Notes: generated by a model from the sequence alone, not told the origin. 64,000 nucleotides of DNA from Paenibacillus mesophilus (GCF_005938385.1 NZ_VCRA01000036.1:1-64000); one strand, 5' to 3'; positions 8,535 to 16,731 are shown, counted from the first letter of the stretch. Translations and numbers: made by a program.

Positions 8535-9602
8535 TCAGTCGGCAAGCCACTCGTTCAAATGTTCCCGGACAAACGCGTCGTCGTTCAAGTGCGGATAATC
8601 GCGATACATCCGATCGATCTCCTCCGATTGACCCGGCGACAGCACTTCGTGCGGATTCAGGCACCATGTGCCTTTCATGAGCCCTTGACGGCGCAGCACC
8701 TCGTGAATGCCCGGAATGCAGCCGGCGAAATTGTGCGCCGGATCGAAGAAGGCGGCGTTCGTTTCCGTCACTTCGATATTCCGCATCAGCCAGTCCGCGG
8801 ATATTGTGGCGTCGTTCCGAACTTGCTTGACTTCCTCAAGCAGCTCGACCGCTTTTTTCGTCCATACGCACCAATGGCCGAGCAATCCGCCGACGATTTT
8901 CTTCTCGACCGTCTTGCCGTCGACGTTGAAACGGTACGTCGTCAGCAAATCGTTGACGATATTATCGTCGTTCCCCGTATACAGCGCGATCTCGTCGCTG
9001 CGTTTGGAGTAAGCCACCGCACGCACGACGTCGATTGTCTGATAGCGGTTGAACGGAGCCATCTTGATCGCGATGACGCCGTCGATGTCGGCCAGTTGAC
9101 GCCAGAAATCGAAACTGAAGATGCGGCCGCCGACCGATGGCTGCAGGTAGAAGCCGATGACCGGGATTTTCTCGGCAACGGCGCGGATCCGCTCCAGATG
9201 CTGCTCCTCGGTCCAATCCTTCAGTCCGCCCATGCTGACCAGACCGGCGTCGTAGCCGATCCGAACCGCAATGTCGGCTTCGTTCAGCGCTTGTGCGGTA
9301 GGGCCGCAAATGCCGGCCACTTTCAGGAAAGGACGATCCAGCTTCGCACGGTCCACCTCTTCGGCAGCCAGACGGAGCACCGGCTCGTACAGATTATGCT
9401 GCGGCTCGCGAATTTCGAACTGCGTCGAATGGACGCCTACGGCAACGCCGCCGGCTCCCGCCGCGATATAGTAACGGGTCAGCGCCCGCTGATGCCTCGC
9501 ATCCAGCTTCCGATCCTCAGTCAGCGCGAGCGGCTGAGCCGGAATGACGAGACCGTCGTGCAGCGCCTTTACTTGTTCGGGGCTTAATGATTTGCGGCTC
9601 AT
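8535..9602 (-). CDS. Dihydrodipicolinate synthase (DapA) family lyase/aldolase
   Basis: This 355-residue (beta/alpha)8 class I aldolase-type enzyme has the Schiff-base lysine Lys180 in IAIKMAPF and the assisting Tyr152 in GFYLQPS. It is longer than DapA (about 290), and the C-terminal extension is typical of sugar-acid or keto-acid members rather than lysine biosynthesis. It is translated 3 bp after the NAD-epimerase gene, so the two likely act in one pathway, probably the dehydration or retro-aldol step after an oxidation. The substrate is unknown. The start ATG has a purine-rich GAGGGGAAAT upstream. Confidence 0.88.
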   Translation of the reverse strand: MSRKSLSPEQVKALHDGLVIPAQPLALTEDRKLDARHQRALTRYYIAAGAGGVAVGVHSTQFEIREPQHNLYEPVLRLAAEEVDRAKLDRPFLKVAGICGPTAQALNEADIAVRIGYDAGLVSMGGLKDWTEEQHLERIRAVAEKIPVIGFYLQPSVGGRIFSFDFWRQLADIDGVIAIKMAPFNRYQTIDVVRAVAYSKRSDEIALYTGNDDNIVNDLLTTYRFNVDGKTVEKKIVGGLLGHWCVWTKKAVELLEEVKQVRNDATISADWLMRNIEVTETNAAFFDPAHNFAGCIPGIHEVLRRQGLMKGTWCLNPHEVLSPGQSEEIDRMYRDYPHLNDDAFVREHLNEWLAD

Positions 9603-9605
9603 CGT

Positions 9606-10622
9606 TTAATATTTCCCCTCTCTTTCCTGGAAGTGGGTCGGTTTGTTCCAAGTTTTGCCGTCCGCCGCAACCCAATCGGCGATCCAATCGAGCATTTGCG
9701 CGATGCTGACGCGCGGATATCCGAACGTTTTGTGCGCTTTCGAGCAGTTGCTGAGCAGCGCGGTATCCGATTCTTGTCCGACGATGTTCGCTTCCGTGCC
9801 GAGGCGCTTCGCGAATTCGTTCGCAACCCAGCGGAGAGACAACGTTTCCGGTCCGGACATGTTGAATACGTTCGGCGGCGTGCTGCAGACGTTCAAGCAG
9901 CGGATCGCCCATTCGTTGGCGTCGCCTTGCCATACGACGTTGGCATGGCCCATCGTGACGTCGACAGGAAGGCCGGCTTTGACCGATTTGGCGATTTCGA
10001 GCAGAACGCCATAACGGAGGTCAATCGCATAGTTCAAACGGTAGATCGCCATCGGGATGTCGTATTTATGGGAGAAGCTTTCGAACACGCGCTCGCGGCC
10101 GAGGCAGGACATGCCGTACTCGCCGTTCGCTCCCGGAGGCGTGCTTTCCGTCGCGCCGCCGGAAAATACCGGAGTGAGCGGATATACGTTGCCCGTCGAG
10201 AATACGACGATGCGGGAGTTTTTATATTTTTCCGCTACGCGGCCCGGTAAATACGAGTTCATCGCCCACGTGAAATGCTCGTTGCCGGTAGTGCCGAATT
10301 TGTTGCCCGCCATATAAATAACGTTCTTCACATCCGGCAATTGCTGGAGCTGGTTATCGTTCAACAGGTCAACGCTGATCGTCTCGATGCCGTCCGCTTC
10401 GAGCTCCGCTTTCAGTTCCTTATCGGAGAAACGCGATGCGCCGTATATTTTTTTGTGAACGCCCGCTTGCTTCAATGCGTTTTGCGCCAGTCTCGCCAGA
10501 CTCGGACCCATTTTGCCGCCGATGCCGAGCAGCATAATGTCTCCGTCGATCGCAGCGATATCCTTGACAAGCGCCTCGGAAGGTTCGGCCAGTTTGGCTT
10601 CTAATTCGGCAATTGTTTTCAT
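9606..10622 (-). CDS. NAD-dependent epimerase/dehydratase (extended SDR)
   Basis: The 338-residue protein has the nucleotide-binding glycine motif GIGGKMGPSLA at about residues 33-43. Y169 and K173 are not in a classic YxxxK; the segment NGEYGMSCLGRER replaces it, a variant seen in atypical SDRs. A downstream PRVSIAQMLDWIADW matches the NAD-epimerase C-terminal pattern. Start ATG follows AAGGGAGTACTT. It is the first gene of the operon with the DapA-like lyase, suggesting catabolism of an uncommon sugar acid. A 14-bp palindrome lies 39 bp upstream. Confidence 0.85.
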   Translation of the reverse strand: MKTIAELEAKLAEPSEALVKDIAAIDGDIMLLGIGGKMGPSLARLAQNALKQAGVHKKIYGASRFSDKELKAELEADGIETISVDLLNDNQLQQLPDVKNVIYMAGNKFGTTGNEHFTWAMNSYLPGRVAEKYKNSRIVVFSTGNVYPLTPVFSGGATESTPPGANGEYGMSCLGRERVFESFSHKYDIPMAIYRLNYAIDLRYGVLLEIAKSVKAGLPVDVTMGHANVVWQGDANEWAIRCLNVCSTPPNVFNMSGPETLSLRWVANEFAKRLGTEANIVGQESDTALLSNCSKAHKTFGYPRVSIAQMLDWIADWVAADGKTWNKPTHFQEREGKY

Positions 10623-10660
10623 AAGTACTCCCTTCGTTTTTGCGAAATATATTATTGCTA

Positions 10661-10674
10661 CCCTAAGCTTAGGG
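10661..10674. promoter_or_regulatory. 14-bp perfect palindrome upstream of the epimerase operon
   Basis: CCCTAAGCTTAGGG lies 39 bp upstream of the epimerase start. It could be an operator; no matching regulator lies beside it, since the TetR gene is separated by its own terminator and a repeat. Confidence 0.4.
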
Positions 10675-10750
10675 CATACGGATATTAAAAGACAAGTCTA
10701 TAAAATGTCCATTAGTTGCGCTTACACCAAAACCGGTTCGGGCGTGCGCC

Positions 10751-10788
10751 AAAAAGCATCCTTCCAGCCTTATCCGGCGCAGGATGCT
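10751..10788 (-). terminator. Rho-independent terminator of the TetR gene
   Basis: AGCATCCT/AGGATGCT arms (10781-10788 and 10755-10762) are followed on the minus strand by T5. It lies about 110 nt past the TetR stop, with a hairpin repeat between the two. Confidence 0.75.
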
Positions 10789-10792
10789 ATAA

Positions 10793-10853
10793 GTTCCCCC
10801 AAAAGTGAAGATTCGCTTCGAAGTGAATTCCGACTACTTCTGGGGGAGCCCCC
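10793..10853 (-). repeat. Palindromic CCCC...GGGG element, copy 1
   Basis: Read on the minus strand this is GGGGGCTCCCCCAGAAGTAG...CTTCACTTTTGGGGGAAC. It matches the layout of the elements at 17519, 26274 and 42634, with complementary ends and a diverged middle. A further half copy (TCCCCCAAGAAGTGAAACGG) lies at about 10876-10895, abutting the TetR stop. It sits in the TetR 3' untranslated region. Confidence 0.65.
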
Positions 10854-10895
10854 TGTTTGAACAGCCCAGTATAAATCCCCCAAGAAGTGAAACGG

Positions 10896-11486
10896 CTAAC
10901 GGAGAATGCGATCCAGGTGGTAAGACACGACCTCCCTGATTTGTTGGCGGGTCAGACGCTCGGGACAAGTTACCCCATGGACGACGAGCCCGTCCACCAT
11001 CGCGTGCATTCTCTTCGCTTCAAGCCCCGGATCGATGTCCGGCTTCGTCAAGTTCAACCGGATAAGCTCGTCCGTTATTTGGCGGAAGAGGGCATGAAGC
11101 GCATCGTGAACTTCCCGCAGCAGCGCTCCCAGCGCCGAATCGGCTACCGCTTTGCCCGCGAAAGCAAACCAAACCTCGCACTCGGCCGCGCGCTCCTCGT
11201 CGAGCGGAACAAGCTCCGCGATGAGCGTCTCTATATCGTGTCGGATATCCCCGGTCCGCTTCTTGCTCCGCAGCCTGCGCTCGACCCTGTCCGCGACAAG
11301 TCTCATGGAGAAAGCGATCAGCTCGGAATGCGTAACAAAATAATGGCGAAGCGAGCCGAGCGACATCCCGGCTTCCTCCGCGACGCGTCGTACGGACACC
11401 TCGTCTATCCCTTTGGTTCGAATAATGCGCCAAGCCGCTTCGGCGAGCTGTACCCGGCGACTGTCATGATCTACGATTTTCGGCAT
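10896..11486 (-). CDS. TetR family transcriptional regulator
   Basis: The 196-residue repressor has an N-terminal helix-turn-helix (ISIGS-type VSVRRVAEEAGMSLGSLRHYF, residues about 30-50) of the BetI-like group and a helical ligand-binding C-terminal domain. It is divergent from a membrane-protein gene, and both promoters overlap an imperfect palindrome (11497-11530). A TATAAT lies exactly 6 nt upstream of the ATG, so transcription may start at or next to the start codon; only a GGAG 1 nt from the ATG could serve as ribosome binding site. Control of the divergent gene and of itself is inferred. Confidence 0.88.
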   Translation of the reverse strand: MPKIVDHDSRRVQLAEAAWRIIRTKGIDEVSVRRVAEEAGMSLGSLRHYFVTHSELIAFSMRLVADRVERRLRSKKRTGDIRHDIETLIAELVPLDEERAAECEVWFAFAGKAVADSALGALLREVHDALHALFRQITDELIRLNLTKPDIDPGLEAKRMHAMVDGLVVHGVTCPERLTRQQIREVVSYHLDRILR

Positions 11487-11492
11487 GCTCCG

Positions 11493-11530
11493 ATTATAGC
11501 ACGGTTGTTTTTCATAATACAGTCGTGCTA
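11493..11530. promoter_or_regulatory. TetR operator/promoter region
   Basis: TAGCACGGTTGT (11497-11508) and ACAGTCGTGCTA (11519-11530) form an inverted repeat with 10 of 12 positions paired and a 10-nt spacer. On the minus strand TATAAT (11493-11498) ends 6 nt before the TetR ATG. On the plus strand TAAAAT (11529-11534) is a candidate -10 for the membrane-protein gene. The repeat therefore covers both start regions. Confidence 0.6.
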
Positions 11531-11579
11531 AAATAATTTTGGTTTTAATACACCTGTACTAAAAAAGGAGCGTCCATCG

Positions 11580-12125
11580 ATGATTATGGCTTTTATTATA
11601 GGTTGCGAAATCGGCTTCTGGCTGTTCGTGCTGGCCGGATTGTTCAGCCGATACATTTTGAAGCGGAAGAGACTGGGCTCCGTTCTTCTGCTGTTCACTC
11701 CGCTTGTCGATCTTGTTCTCATCGTCGCGACCGTTATCGATTTGCGGAATGGAGCGACAGCGAATACCGCTCACGGCTTGGCAGCCGTATATATAGGCGT
11801 CTCCGTCGCCTATGGGCATCGGATGATCAAATGGGCCGACGAACGGTTCGCCCACCGGTTCGCCGGAGGGCTTCCGCCCGCCCCCTCCCCCAAACACGGC
11901 CGCGCGCATGCGAGCCATGAAGCGAAGCTGTGGCTGCATCATCTTGTCGCGTGGGTGCTCGGATGCGCGATCTTGTATGCGATGGTTTGGTTCGTCGGGG
12001 ACGGGCAGCGCACTTCCGCCTTGCTCTCTATCGTAAAGCTATGGACGGTCGTGCTCGGCATCGACCTGCTATGGAGTCTCAGCTACTTCATTTGGCCCAA
12101 GAAAGACAAAGCCGCTTCCCGGTAG
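11580..12125 (+). CDS. Integral membrane protein (YmcC-like), function unknown
   Basis: The 181-residue protein has about five hydrophobic segments: residues 3-22, 34-53, 63-80, 122-140 and 150-172. A His/Pro-rich cytoplasmic loop lies between segments three and four. Its charge pattern and size resemble B. subtilis YmcC, whose role is unknown. ATG 11580 is preceded by AAGGAG with a 9-nt spacer. The divergent TetR and shared operator suggest induction by a small molecule, but no transport motif is visible. Confidence 0.8.
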   Translation: MIMAFIIGCEIGFWLFVLAGLFSRYILKRKRLGSVLLLFTPLVDLVLIVATVIDLRNGATANTAHGLAAVYIGVSVAYGHRMIKWADERFAHRFAGGLPPAPSPKHGRAHASHEAKLWLHHLVAWVLGCAILYAMVWFVGDGQRTSALLSIVKLWTVVLGIDLLWSLSYFIWPKKDKAASR

Positions 12126-12553
12126 CGGCTGACAAACACCGGATTTCTTCGCAGGGATGATGGGCAAGATCGCTCAATCGGCCGGCCGGTCAACAGTCGC
12201 GTACGCAAGCGCCGGCACGCTGGGAAATCGAACGATGGGGCTCGCTCGATAAGTAATGGAAACATGAATGCATCCGGGTATAGCCTCGACCACTAAATGG
12301 AAAACCTGAAGTAAATGCAACAAGAAAAGAGCAAATATCGACCATTAACGGAAATCCTACATCTAAATTCGTCATAATCGGGGAAAAGAAGCTAATTTGA
12401 TAAAATGTACTGTAGGTTTTCCATTATAATTTTCGCGAGGCGAAAAATCGATGAAATAACGGCATGTTTTCCAGTTACGGGAGCCCGATAGGGTAAGAAC
12501 GGCTTCGGATCGGACGTCGCTTTAACCCTTTAGCGAAGTTATGTTTTTGAAGC
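12126..12553. repeat. Gene-free stretch with an inverted-repeat element (12296-12425)
   Basis: No gene is supported here. An element of about 130 bp is bounded by AATGGAAAACCTGAAGT (12296-12312) and its near inverse ACTGTAGGTTTTCCATT (12409-12425), pairing at 15 of 17 positions. It is AT-rich compared with flanking genes. The remainder shows nothing recognisable apart from the MFS terminator that follows. Confidence 0.55.
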
Positions 12554-12598
12554 AAAAAACGCTCCCCGTCCCAACAAATGGGCCGAAAGAGCGTTTTT
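12554..12598 (-). terminator. Rho-independent terminator of the marR-mfs operon
   Basis: AAAAACGCTC pairs with GAGCGTTTTT across about 24 nt, with a T-run on the minus strand. It lies 9 bp beyond the MFS stop. Confidence 0.8.
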
Positions 12599-12606
12599 AC
12601 CAATTA

Positions 12607-14226
12607 TTAGTGTACAGCAGCCTCCTGCATTCTCTTCTCGCCTTTTTTCCGTTCCGTCAGCTTGATTTTGCCGATAAACAGCGTCATGACCGCGCCGAGC
12701 AGCACGAAGGCGAAGCCGAGCCAGAAAACGCTGTGCAGAGCGGTGACCATCGAGCTTTTGAGAATCGGCGATACTGCCTCGATAAATTCCTTCGGCAGCT
12801 TCGCCAGCATTTCCGGACTGAGCAGCATCGAATACAAGCTTTGCGGATCGCTGTGGATTTTGGCGGTCATATCGGCCACCATGCCCGACTGGTCGGGCAT
12901 GGTGCTCAACACCGGCTCCAAATCATGCGTAAGCAACTTCGAAGATTGATGGTTCATAATCGCGCCGAGCACCGTCATCCCGAACGTTCCCCCGATCGAC
13001 CGGAAAAACTGGCTGGACGACGTCACGACGCCAAGCTCCGACTTCGGAAAGCTGTCCTGAAGAGCGAGCGTCAATATCGGCATAACAAGCCCCATACCGA
13101 TCCCGAGCACGACCATGATGCCGGATGCGCCCAGCTTTGTCGTATGGAGCCCCATGTTCGTCAGGAAAATGAAGCCTCCCGCCATGACGATCATCCCGAT
13201 CATGATTTGTACCCTTACGCCGATCTTGTAGACGATCTGACCGCCGATTACGCTCGTAATGATCATCGTGATCATAAGCGGCGTCATGATCGTTCCCGAC
13301 GCCGATGCGCTTACCCCGACGATGCCCTGCATGAACAGCGGCACGAACATGATCGCCCCGAACATGCCGACCGACATCAGGAAGCCGACTGCGTTAATCG
13401 AGCTGAATACACGATTTTTGAACAACCGGATCGGCAAAATCGGCTCCTTCGCCTTCGATTCGATGATGCCGAACGCGGTAAGAGCTACTGCAGCCAAACC
13501 GAACAATCCGACAATTTGCCATGAGCCCCAAGCGTAATCGACTCCGCCGAACGTCAGCGCGAGCAGCAGGCTGACTACGCCGACGATCATCGTCGCCATG
13601 CCCGGGATGTCGAATACGACTTTGCCTTGCGCCTTATGCTTCGGCAGCGCCATGGCGATCAGGATCGTCGCGAGCACCCCGACCGGCAGGTTGATGTAGA
13701 ACACCCAGCGCCAGTTCAACGAATCGACCAGCCAGCCGCCCACCTGAGGACCGATGACGGACGATAAGCCGAACAAGCCGCCGAACACCCCTTGCCATTT
13801 GGCCCGCTCCTTGCCCGTGAAGATGTCGCCGATGATGATCATGGCCATCGGCATCATGATGCCTCCGCCTATCCCTTGCAAGGCGCGGAAAATAATAAGC
13901 TCCGTCATGCCTTGAGCCATCCCGCACAAGGCGGACGCGCCAATAAATATGACAAGACCGGTGACGTAAACGACTTTGCGGCCAATCAAGTCGGCGAGCT
14001 TGCCGGCGATCGGCACGACGACCGTAGAGGTCAGCATGTACGCCGTAGTCAGCCAAGCCATCAGGCCCAAGCCGCCCAACTCGCCGACGATGCGCGGCAT
14101 GGCGGTACCGACGATCGTCTGGTCGAGCGCTCCGAACAGCATCGCGATCATCAGACCGAGTATCAGCAGTCCGCGGCGCTGCATTGGCTGCTCCTCGTTA
14201 AGCGGGTTTTCCCGTACAGTTTCCAC
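12607..14226 (-). CDS. MFS drug exporter, DHA2 (EmrB/QacA) family
   Basis: The 539-residue protein fits the 14-transmembrane-helix drug:H+ antiporters. Family motif D1 is seen as LDQTIVGTAMPRIVGELG in helix 1, motif A as GKLADLIGRK after helix 2, and motif C as GGLFGLSSVIGPQVGGWL in helix 5. A large extracytoplasmic loop lies near the C-terminus (about residues 425-490) before the last helix. It lies 35 bp after the MarR gene and is probably co-transcribed and repressed by it. The substrate is unpredictable; lipophilic toxicants are typical. Confidence 0.93.
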   Translation of the reverse strand: METVRENPLNEEQPMQRRGLLILGLMIAMLFGALDQTIVGTAMPRIVGELGGLGLMAWLTTAYMLTSTVVVPIAGKLADLIGRKVVYVTGLVIFIGASALCGMAQGMTELIIFRALQGIGGGIMMPMAMIIIGDIFTGKERAKWQGVFGGLFGLSSVIGPQVGGWLVDSLNWRWVFYINLPVGVLATILIAMALPKHKAQGKVVFDIPGMATMIVGVVSLLLALTFGGVDYAWGSWQIVGLFGLAAVALTAFGIIESKAKEPILPIRLFKNRVFSSINAVGFLMSVGMFGAIMFVPLFMQGIVGVSASASGTIMTPLMITMIITSVIGGQIVYKIGVRVQIMIGMIVMAGGFIFLTNMGLHTTKLGASGIMVVLGIGMGLVMPILTLALQDSFPKSELGVVTSSSQFFRSIGGTFGMTVLGAIMNHQSSKLLTHDLEPVLSTMPDQSGMVADMTAKIHSDPQSLYSMLLSPEMLAKLPKEFIEAVSPILKSSMVTALHSVFWLGFAFVLLGAVMTLFIGKIKLTERKKGEKRMQEAAVH

Positions 14227-14261
14227 TCTTGCTCCTCCTTATAGTTCTCTCTGTTTTTTTA

Positions 14262-14690
14262 TTATTTCGTAAGCTTCTCCAGAATGTTCAACAATTGCTC
14301 CGCTTCGTGCGCATCGATTTTCTCGAAATAGCGGCTTGCGATTTCCCGGCGGATCCGCTCCATCTGAACGAGCGCCTGCTTACCTTGCTCCGTAAGCTGA
14401 ATGAGCACGACGCGGCGGTCCTTGTCGTCATGGCGGCGCTCCACGAGCCCGTGATTGACCAGCCGGTCGATCATGACGGTAATGGCGCTCGGCTTCACCT
14501 CCATCTGCTCGGCCAATGCGGTTGCTTTGCACGGTCCCTTATCCTTGATCATGTGCAGCATGAAAAATTGCGGCGGCGTTAACCCGAACTGCAGCTTGCC
14601 GGAAAATTCCTGAATCAATTTGCGTTTGAAAGACTCCATCGCGGAATGGAAACGATCGACATATCCTTCCGAACCGGTCCCCAAAATCAT
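14262..14690 (-). CDS. MarR family transcriptional repressor
   Basis: A protein of about 142 residues when started at ATG 14690, which has CGGAGGTGAA directly upstream; the in-frame ATG at 14720 has no ribosome binding site. The winged-helix core is clear: CKATALAEQMEVKPSAITVMIDRLVNHGLVERR, then the wing Asp-Arg motif DDKDRRVVLIQLTEQG. It is the first gene of an operon with the DHA2 exporter. A 17-bp palindrome overlies the -10 of its promoter, so autorepression relieved by a drug-like ligand is the simplest model. Confidence 0.9.
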   Translation of the reverse strand: MILGTGSEGYVDRFHSAMESFKRKLIQEFSGKLQFGLTPPQFFMLHMIKDKGPCKATALAEQMEVKPSAITVMIDRLVNHGLVERRHDDKDRRVVLIQLTEQGKQALVQMERIRREIASRYFEKIDAHEAEQLLNILEKLTK

Positions 14691-14728
14691 TTCACCTCCG
14701 ATTGCGGTAATTGTTTTCATAATTTAAT

Positions 14729-14773
14729 ATTTAAACTGTTTAAATTATAGACCGCGTTTTATTGTCCTGTCAA
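14729..14773 (-). promoter_or_regulatory. Sigma-A promoter with overlapping MarR operator
   Basis: On the minus strand TTGACA (14768-14773), an 18-bp spacer and TATAAT (14744-14749) form a consensus-grade promoter. A perfect palindrome ATTTAAAC-T-GTTTAAAT (14729-14745) touches the -10 and the start site. The -35 lies inside the stop-codon region of the upstream alpha/beta hydrolase gene. Confidence 0.8.
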
Positions 14774-15561
14774 TGGGAGATCCAGCCGAAAATCGTATCC
14801 AGCACGCTCTCGTCTTCTTCCCGCGGGAACACATGCGCCCTTCCGTGATAAATGTTCATCGTCACCGGCTTGCCGGCCGTTTCCATCGCTTTCGCAAGCC
14901 GGTACGCATGCTCCACGCCCACGTGCTCGTCCTCGGACCCGTGTATGATCAGGACGGGCGAGCCGATTTGACCGGCCCAGCATATCGGCGAGCGGCTGCG
15001 GTATGCCTCCTCGTCCTTTCTCGGGTGGCCGACGACGCGCTTCAGCATCCGGCGCAAATCGACCCGCTCCTCGTACGTCAGCAGCAGGTCGCTGACTCCG
15101 CCCCAGACGACTACAGGGCCGATCCCTTCGCACTCCTTGGCGGCGAGAAGCGCCATGATCGCTCCTCTGGAGAAGCCGATGAGCGGTATCCGCTCCGAGT
15201 TCGTCTCCGGCAGCGAGCGCAGCAGCCGAATGCCGTTATACAGGTCGTGCCGGTCCTCCCCGCCAAAGTCTTCCCGCCCCTCTCCGCCATCGTTGCCTCT
15301 GTAGAACGGGGCGAAGACGGCGTACCCGCGCCTGGCCAGCGTAACGATTCGCGGAATGCGGACCATGCCAACGTTACGAATGCCGCCGCGGCAGTAAACG
15401 AGACCCGGTAGCGGCTCCGCCGATACCGGCACGCATAAATATCCTTTGACCTTCAAACCTTGACTCCAATAGGTCAGCTTCTCCAGCCGAATCCCTTCGG
15501 CCGGGTCGGGAAGCTGTTCCCGCTCTATAATCGTTCCATCGGCTTCCGTATATTGGGACAT
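14770..15561 (-). CDS. Alpha/beta hydrolase, prolyl-oligopeptidase (S9)-like
   Basis: The 263-residue serine hydrolase has the nucleophile motif GFSRG at about residue 150, an Asp in IHGSEDEHVGVEH, and the catalytic His in YHGRAHVF, all in canonical order. There is no signal peptide. The beta-propeller of true prolyl oligopeptidases is absent, so it belongs to the short peptidase_S9/dienelactone-hydrolase-like cytoplasmic esterases. The start ATG is followed by SQYTEADG. Its 3' end overlaps the -35 of the marR promoter. Substrate unknown. Confidence 0.88.
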   Translation of the reverse strand: MSQYTEADGTIIEREQLPDPAEGIRLEKLTYWSQGLKVKGYLCVPVSAEPLPGLVYCRGGIRNVGMVRIPRIVTLARRGYAVFAPFYRGNDGGEGREDFGGEDRHDLYNGIRLLRSLPETNSERIPLIGFSRGAIMALLAAKECEGIGPVVVWGGVSDLLLTYEERVDLRRMLKRVVGHPRKDEEAYRSRSPICWAGQIGSPVLIIHGSEDEHVGVEHAYRLAKAMETAGKPVTMNIYHGRAHVFPREEDESVLDTIFGWISH

Positions 15562-15716
15562 TTCCGCTTCCCCGCTTCCTCAGTTATCTTATTTAGCATG
15601 CCCTGCATGTGAATCGAATTTGTGATAAAGGATGTTTATGTCCGCCGTGCTTTGACAACGGACAGCCGTTTTAAGTAGACTGAAGGTAATATCTAGCGGA
15701 AAGGTTGTCTGCTGTT

Positions 15717-15998
15717 ATGAATCCCGTATTTGACCGCGAATTTGAAGCGCTGGTAGAGAAATTCGCAGAGCTGCTGACCGGCAAAGCAAACCTCGAGACC
15801 GTCGAGAAAGTAAAGAAGTGGGCGATCTACAATCATATCCACAAATCGATGCCCGCGCTCGCAAGCCATTGGAACCAAAGCCATCCCGAGGCGAAGCAGG
15901 AAATTCGCAAGCTGTTCGAAGAAATCAAAAGCTTGAACGAAGCGCTGCGCGCCGAGCGCTCCGAAACGGCGAAGCCTTCCAAGGAGCAAGGCGAATAG
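15717..15998 (+). CDS. Small conserved helical protein, unknown function
   Basis: A protein of about 93 residues, soluble and mostly alpha-helical, with charged heptad-like stretches at the N-terminus (FDREFEALVEKFAELL) and C-terminus (EIRKLFEEIKSLNEALRAE) suggesting coiled coil. ATG 15717 is chosen with GGAAAGG 12 nt upstream; an in-frame TTG at 15705 would add four residues but sits on the Shine-Dalgarno. Codon use matches the neighbours. It is monocistronic between the hydrolase and a repeat-rich gap. Confidence 0.7.
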   Translation: MNPVFDREFEALVEKFAELLTGKANLETVEKVKKWAIYNHIHKSMPALASHWNQSHPEAKQEIRKLFEEIKSLNEALRAERSETAKPSKEQGE

Positions 15999-16122
15999 CC
16001 GCAGTCCGGATAAGAAAATCCGTCGAAAAAACGCCCGGACGGTCAAGCAAACCAAACTTTAGTGCGTTGGGAGAGTGAAGTTATTTCGTAGTGACTTCTA
16101 CTCCCAAAGGACCCTTCGTCAT

Positions 16123-16329
16123 GAATGAACCATATTTGTTTATTAGTGAACTTCTCTGCGCTATTTGGCTCCACTTCTCGGTAATTGGAGGAACAATGAA
16201 CCTAGAGTAACTATTACTGAACTTATGTTTGGTAATAGTGAAATGGGGTTCGTTATTCGCTATATTCGGCCATCTGATGTGCAAATAGCGCAATAGAGTT
16301 CAGTAATAGGGAAGTTTGGTTCGTTCAAG
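16123..16329. repeat. Interspersed AT-rich repeat, copy 2, with terminal inverted repeats
   Basis: The gap 15999-16620 has no supported gene. Arms 16123-16166 and 16287-16329 are diverged inverted repeats. The right 97 nt (16233-16329) match 129-223 near the left edge of the window; the right-arm core of 43 nt has 3 mismatches. Weak reading frames inside show no ribosome binding site. Confidence 0.7.
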
Positions 16330-16401
16330 CCCATTTCCAAATTCCCCATGAAAAGGGCCACCCTTTCGCTTTAGTTCGGTAAAGAACTTAAACAATCTGA
16401 T

Positions 16402-16449
16402 AGGAGCACAAAGACCTTCCGCGAGTTAACGGAAGGTCTTTGTGCTCCT
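16402..16449. terminator. Perfect 20-bp hairpin
   Basis: AGGAGCACAAAGACCTTCCG pairs perfectly with 16430-16449 around an 8-nt loop CGAGTTAA. It has no clear T-tract on either strand. It may act as a bidirectional terminator between the 97-aa protein region and the SDR gene, or as a recombinational relic. Confidence 0.5.
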
Positions 16450-16620
16450 CCAGGACCGAAAACCCACAAACGAACAAGCCATGCACCGCTCCGGTTTCTT
16501 CCGCATATCCTGTCCCTATATTCCCGCATCTACATGTTTTGAATGAAACGTCTTCGAGCATACTGACCAATAGAAGGAATGTAACCCTAAGGAACCTTAC
16601 TTCCAAAGGAGCGAAAAGGT

Positions 16621-16731
16621 ATGCACGATAAAGATGGCAGCGCGATGGCCGGATTGCTGTGGGGGACTTTGTTCAGTCTTCCGATCTGGGCGTCGATTAT
16701 CGGTTTGGTGCTGTATTTCACTTCAAATTGA
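16621..16731 (+). CDS. 36-aa single-pass membrane microprotein
   Basis: The ATG at 16621 opens a 36-codon frame, MHDKDGSAMAGLLWG..., closed by TGA at 16731. The first eight residues are polar. Residues 10-33 form one hydrophobic helix with two Trp and a Pro (LLWGTLFSLPIWASIIGLVLYF). The ribosome binding site is AAAGGAGCGAAAAGGT immediately upstream. The 3' end overlaps the convergent SDR stop by 14 bp. The hydrophobic-helix plan and the ribosome binding site make chance unlikely. The function is unknown. Confidence 0.6.
   Translation: MHDKDGSAMAGLLWGTLFSLPIWASIIGLVLYFTSN

Noticed and set aside
16081..16293. 70-aa minus-strand frame in the AT-rich element
   Set aside because: It lies within the inverted-repeat element, lacks a Shine-Dalgarno and resembles no protein; treated as non-coding.
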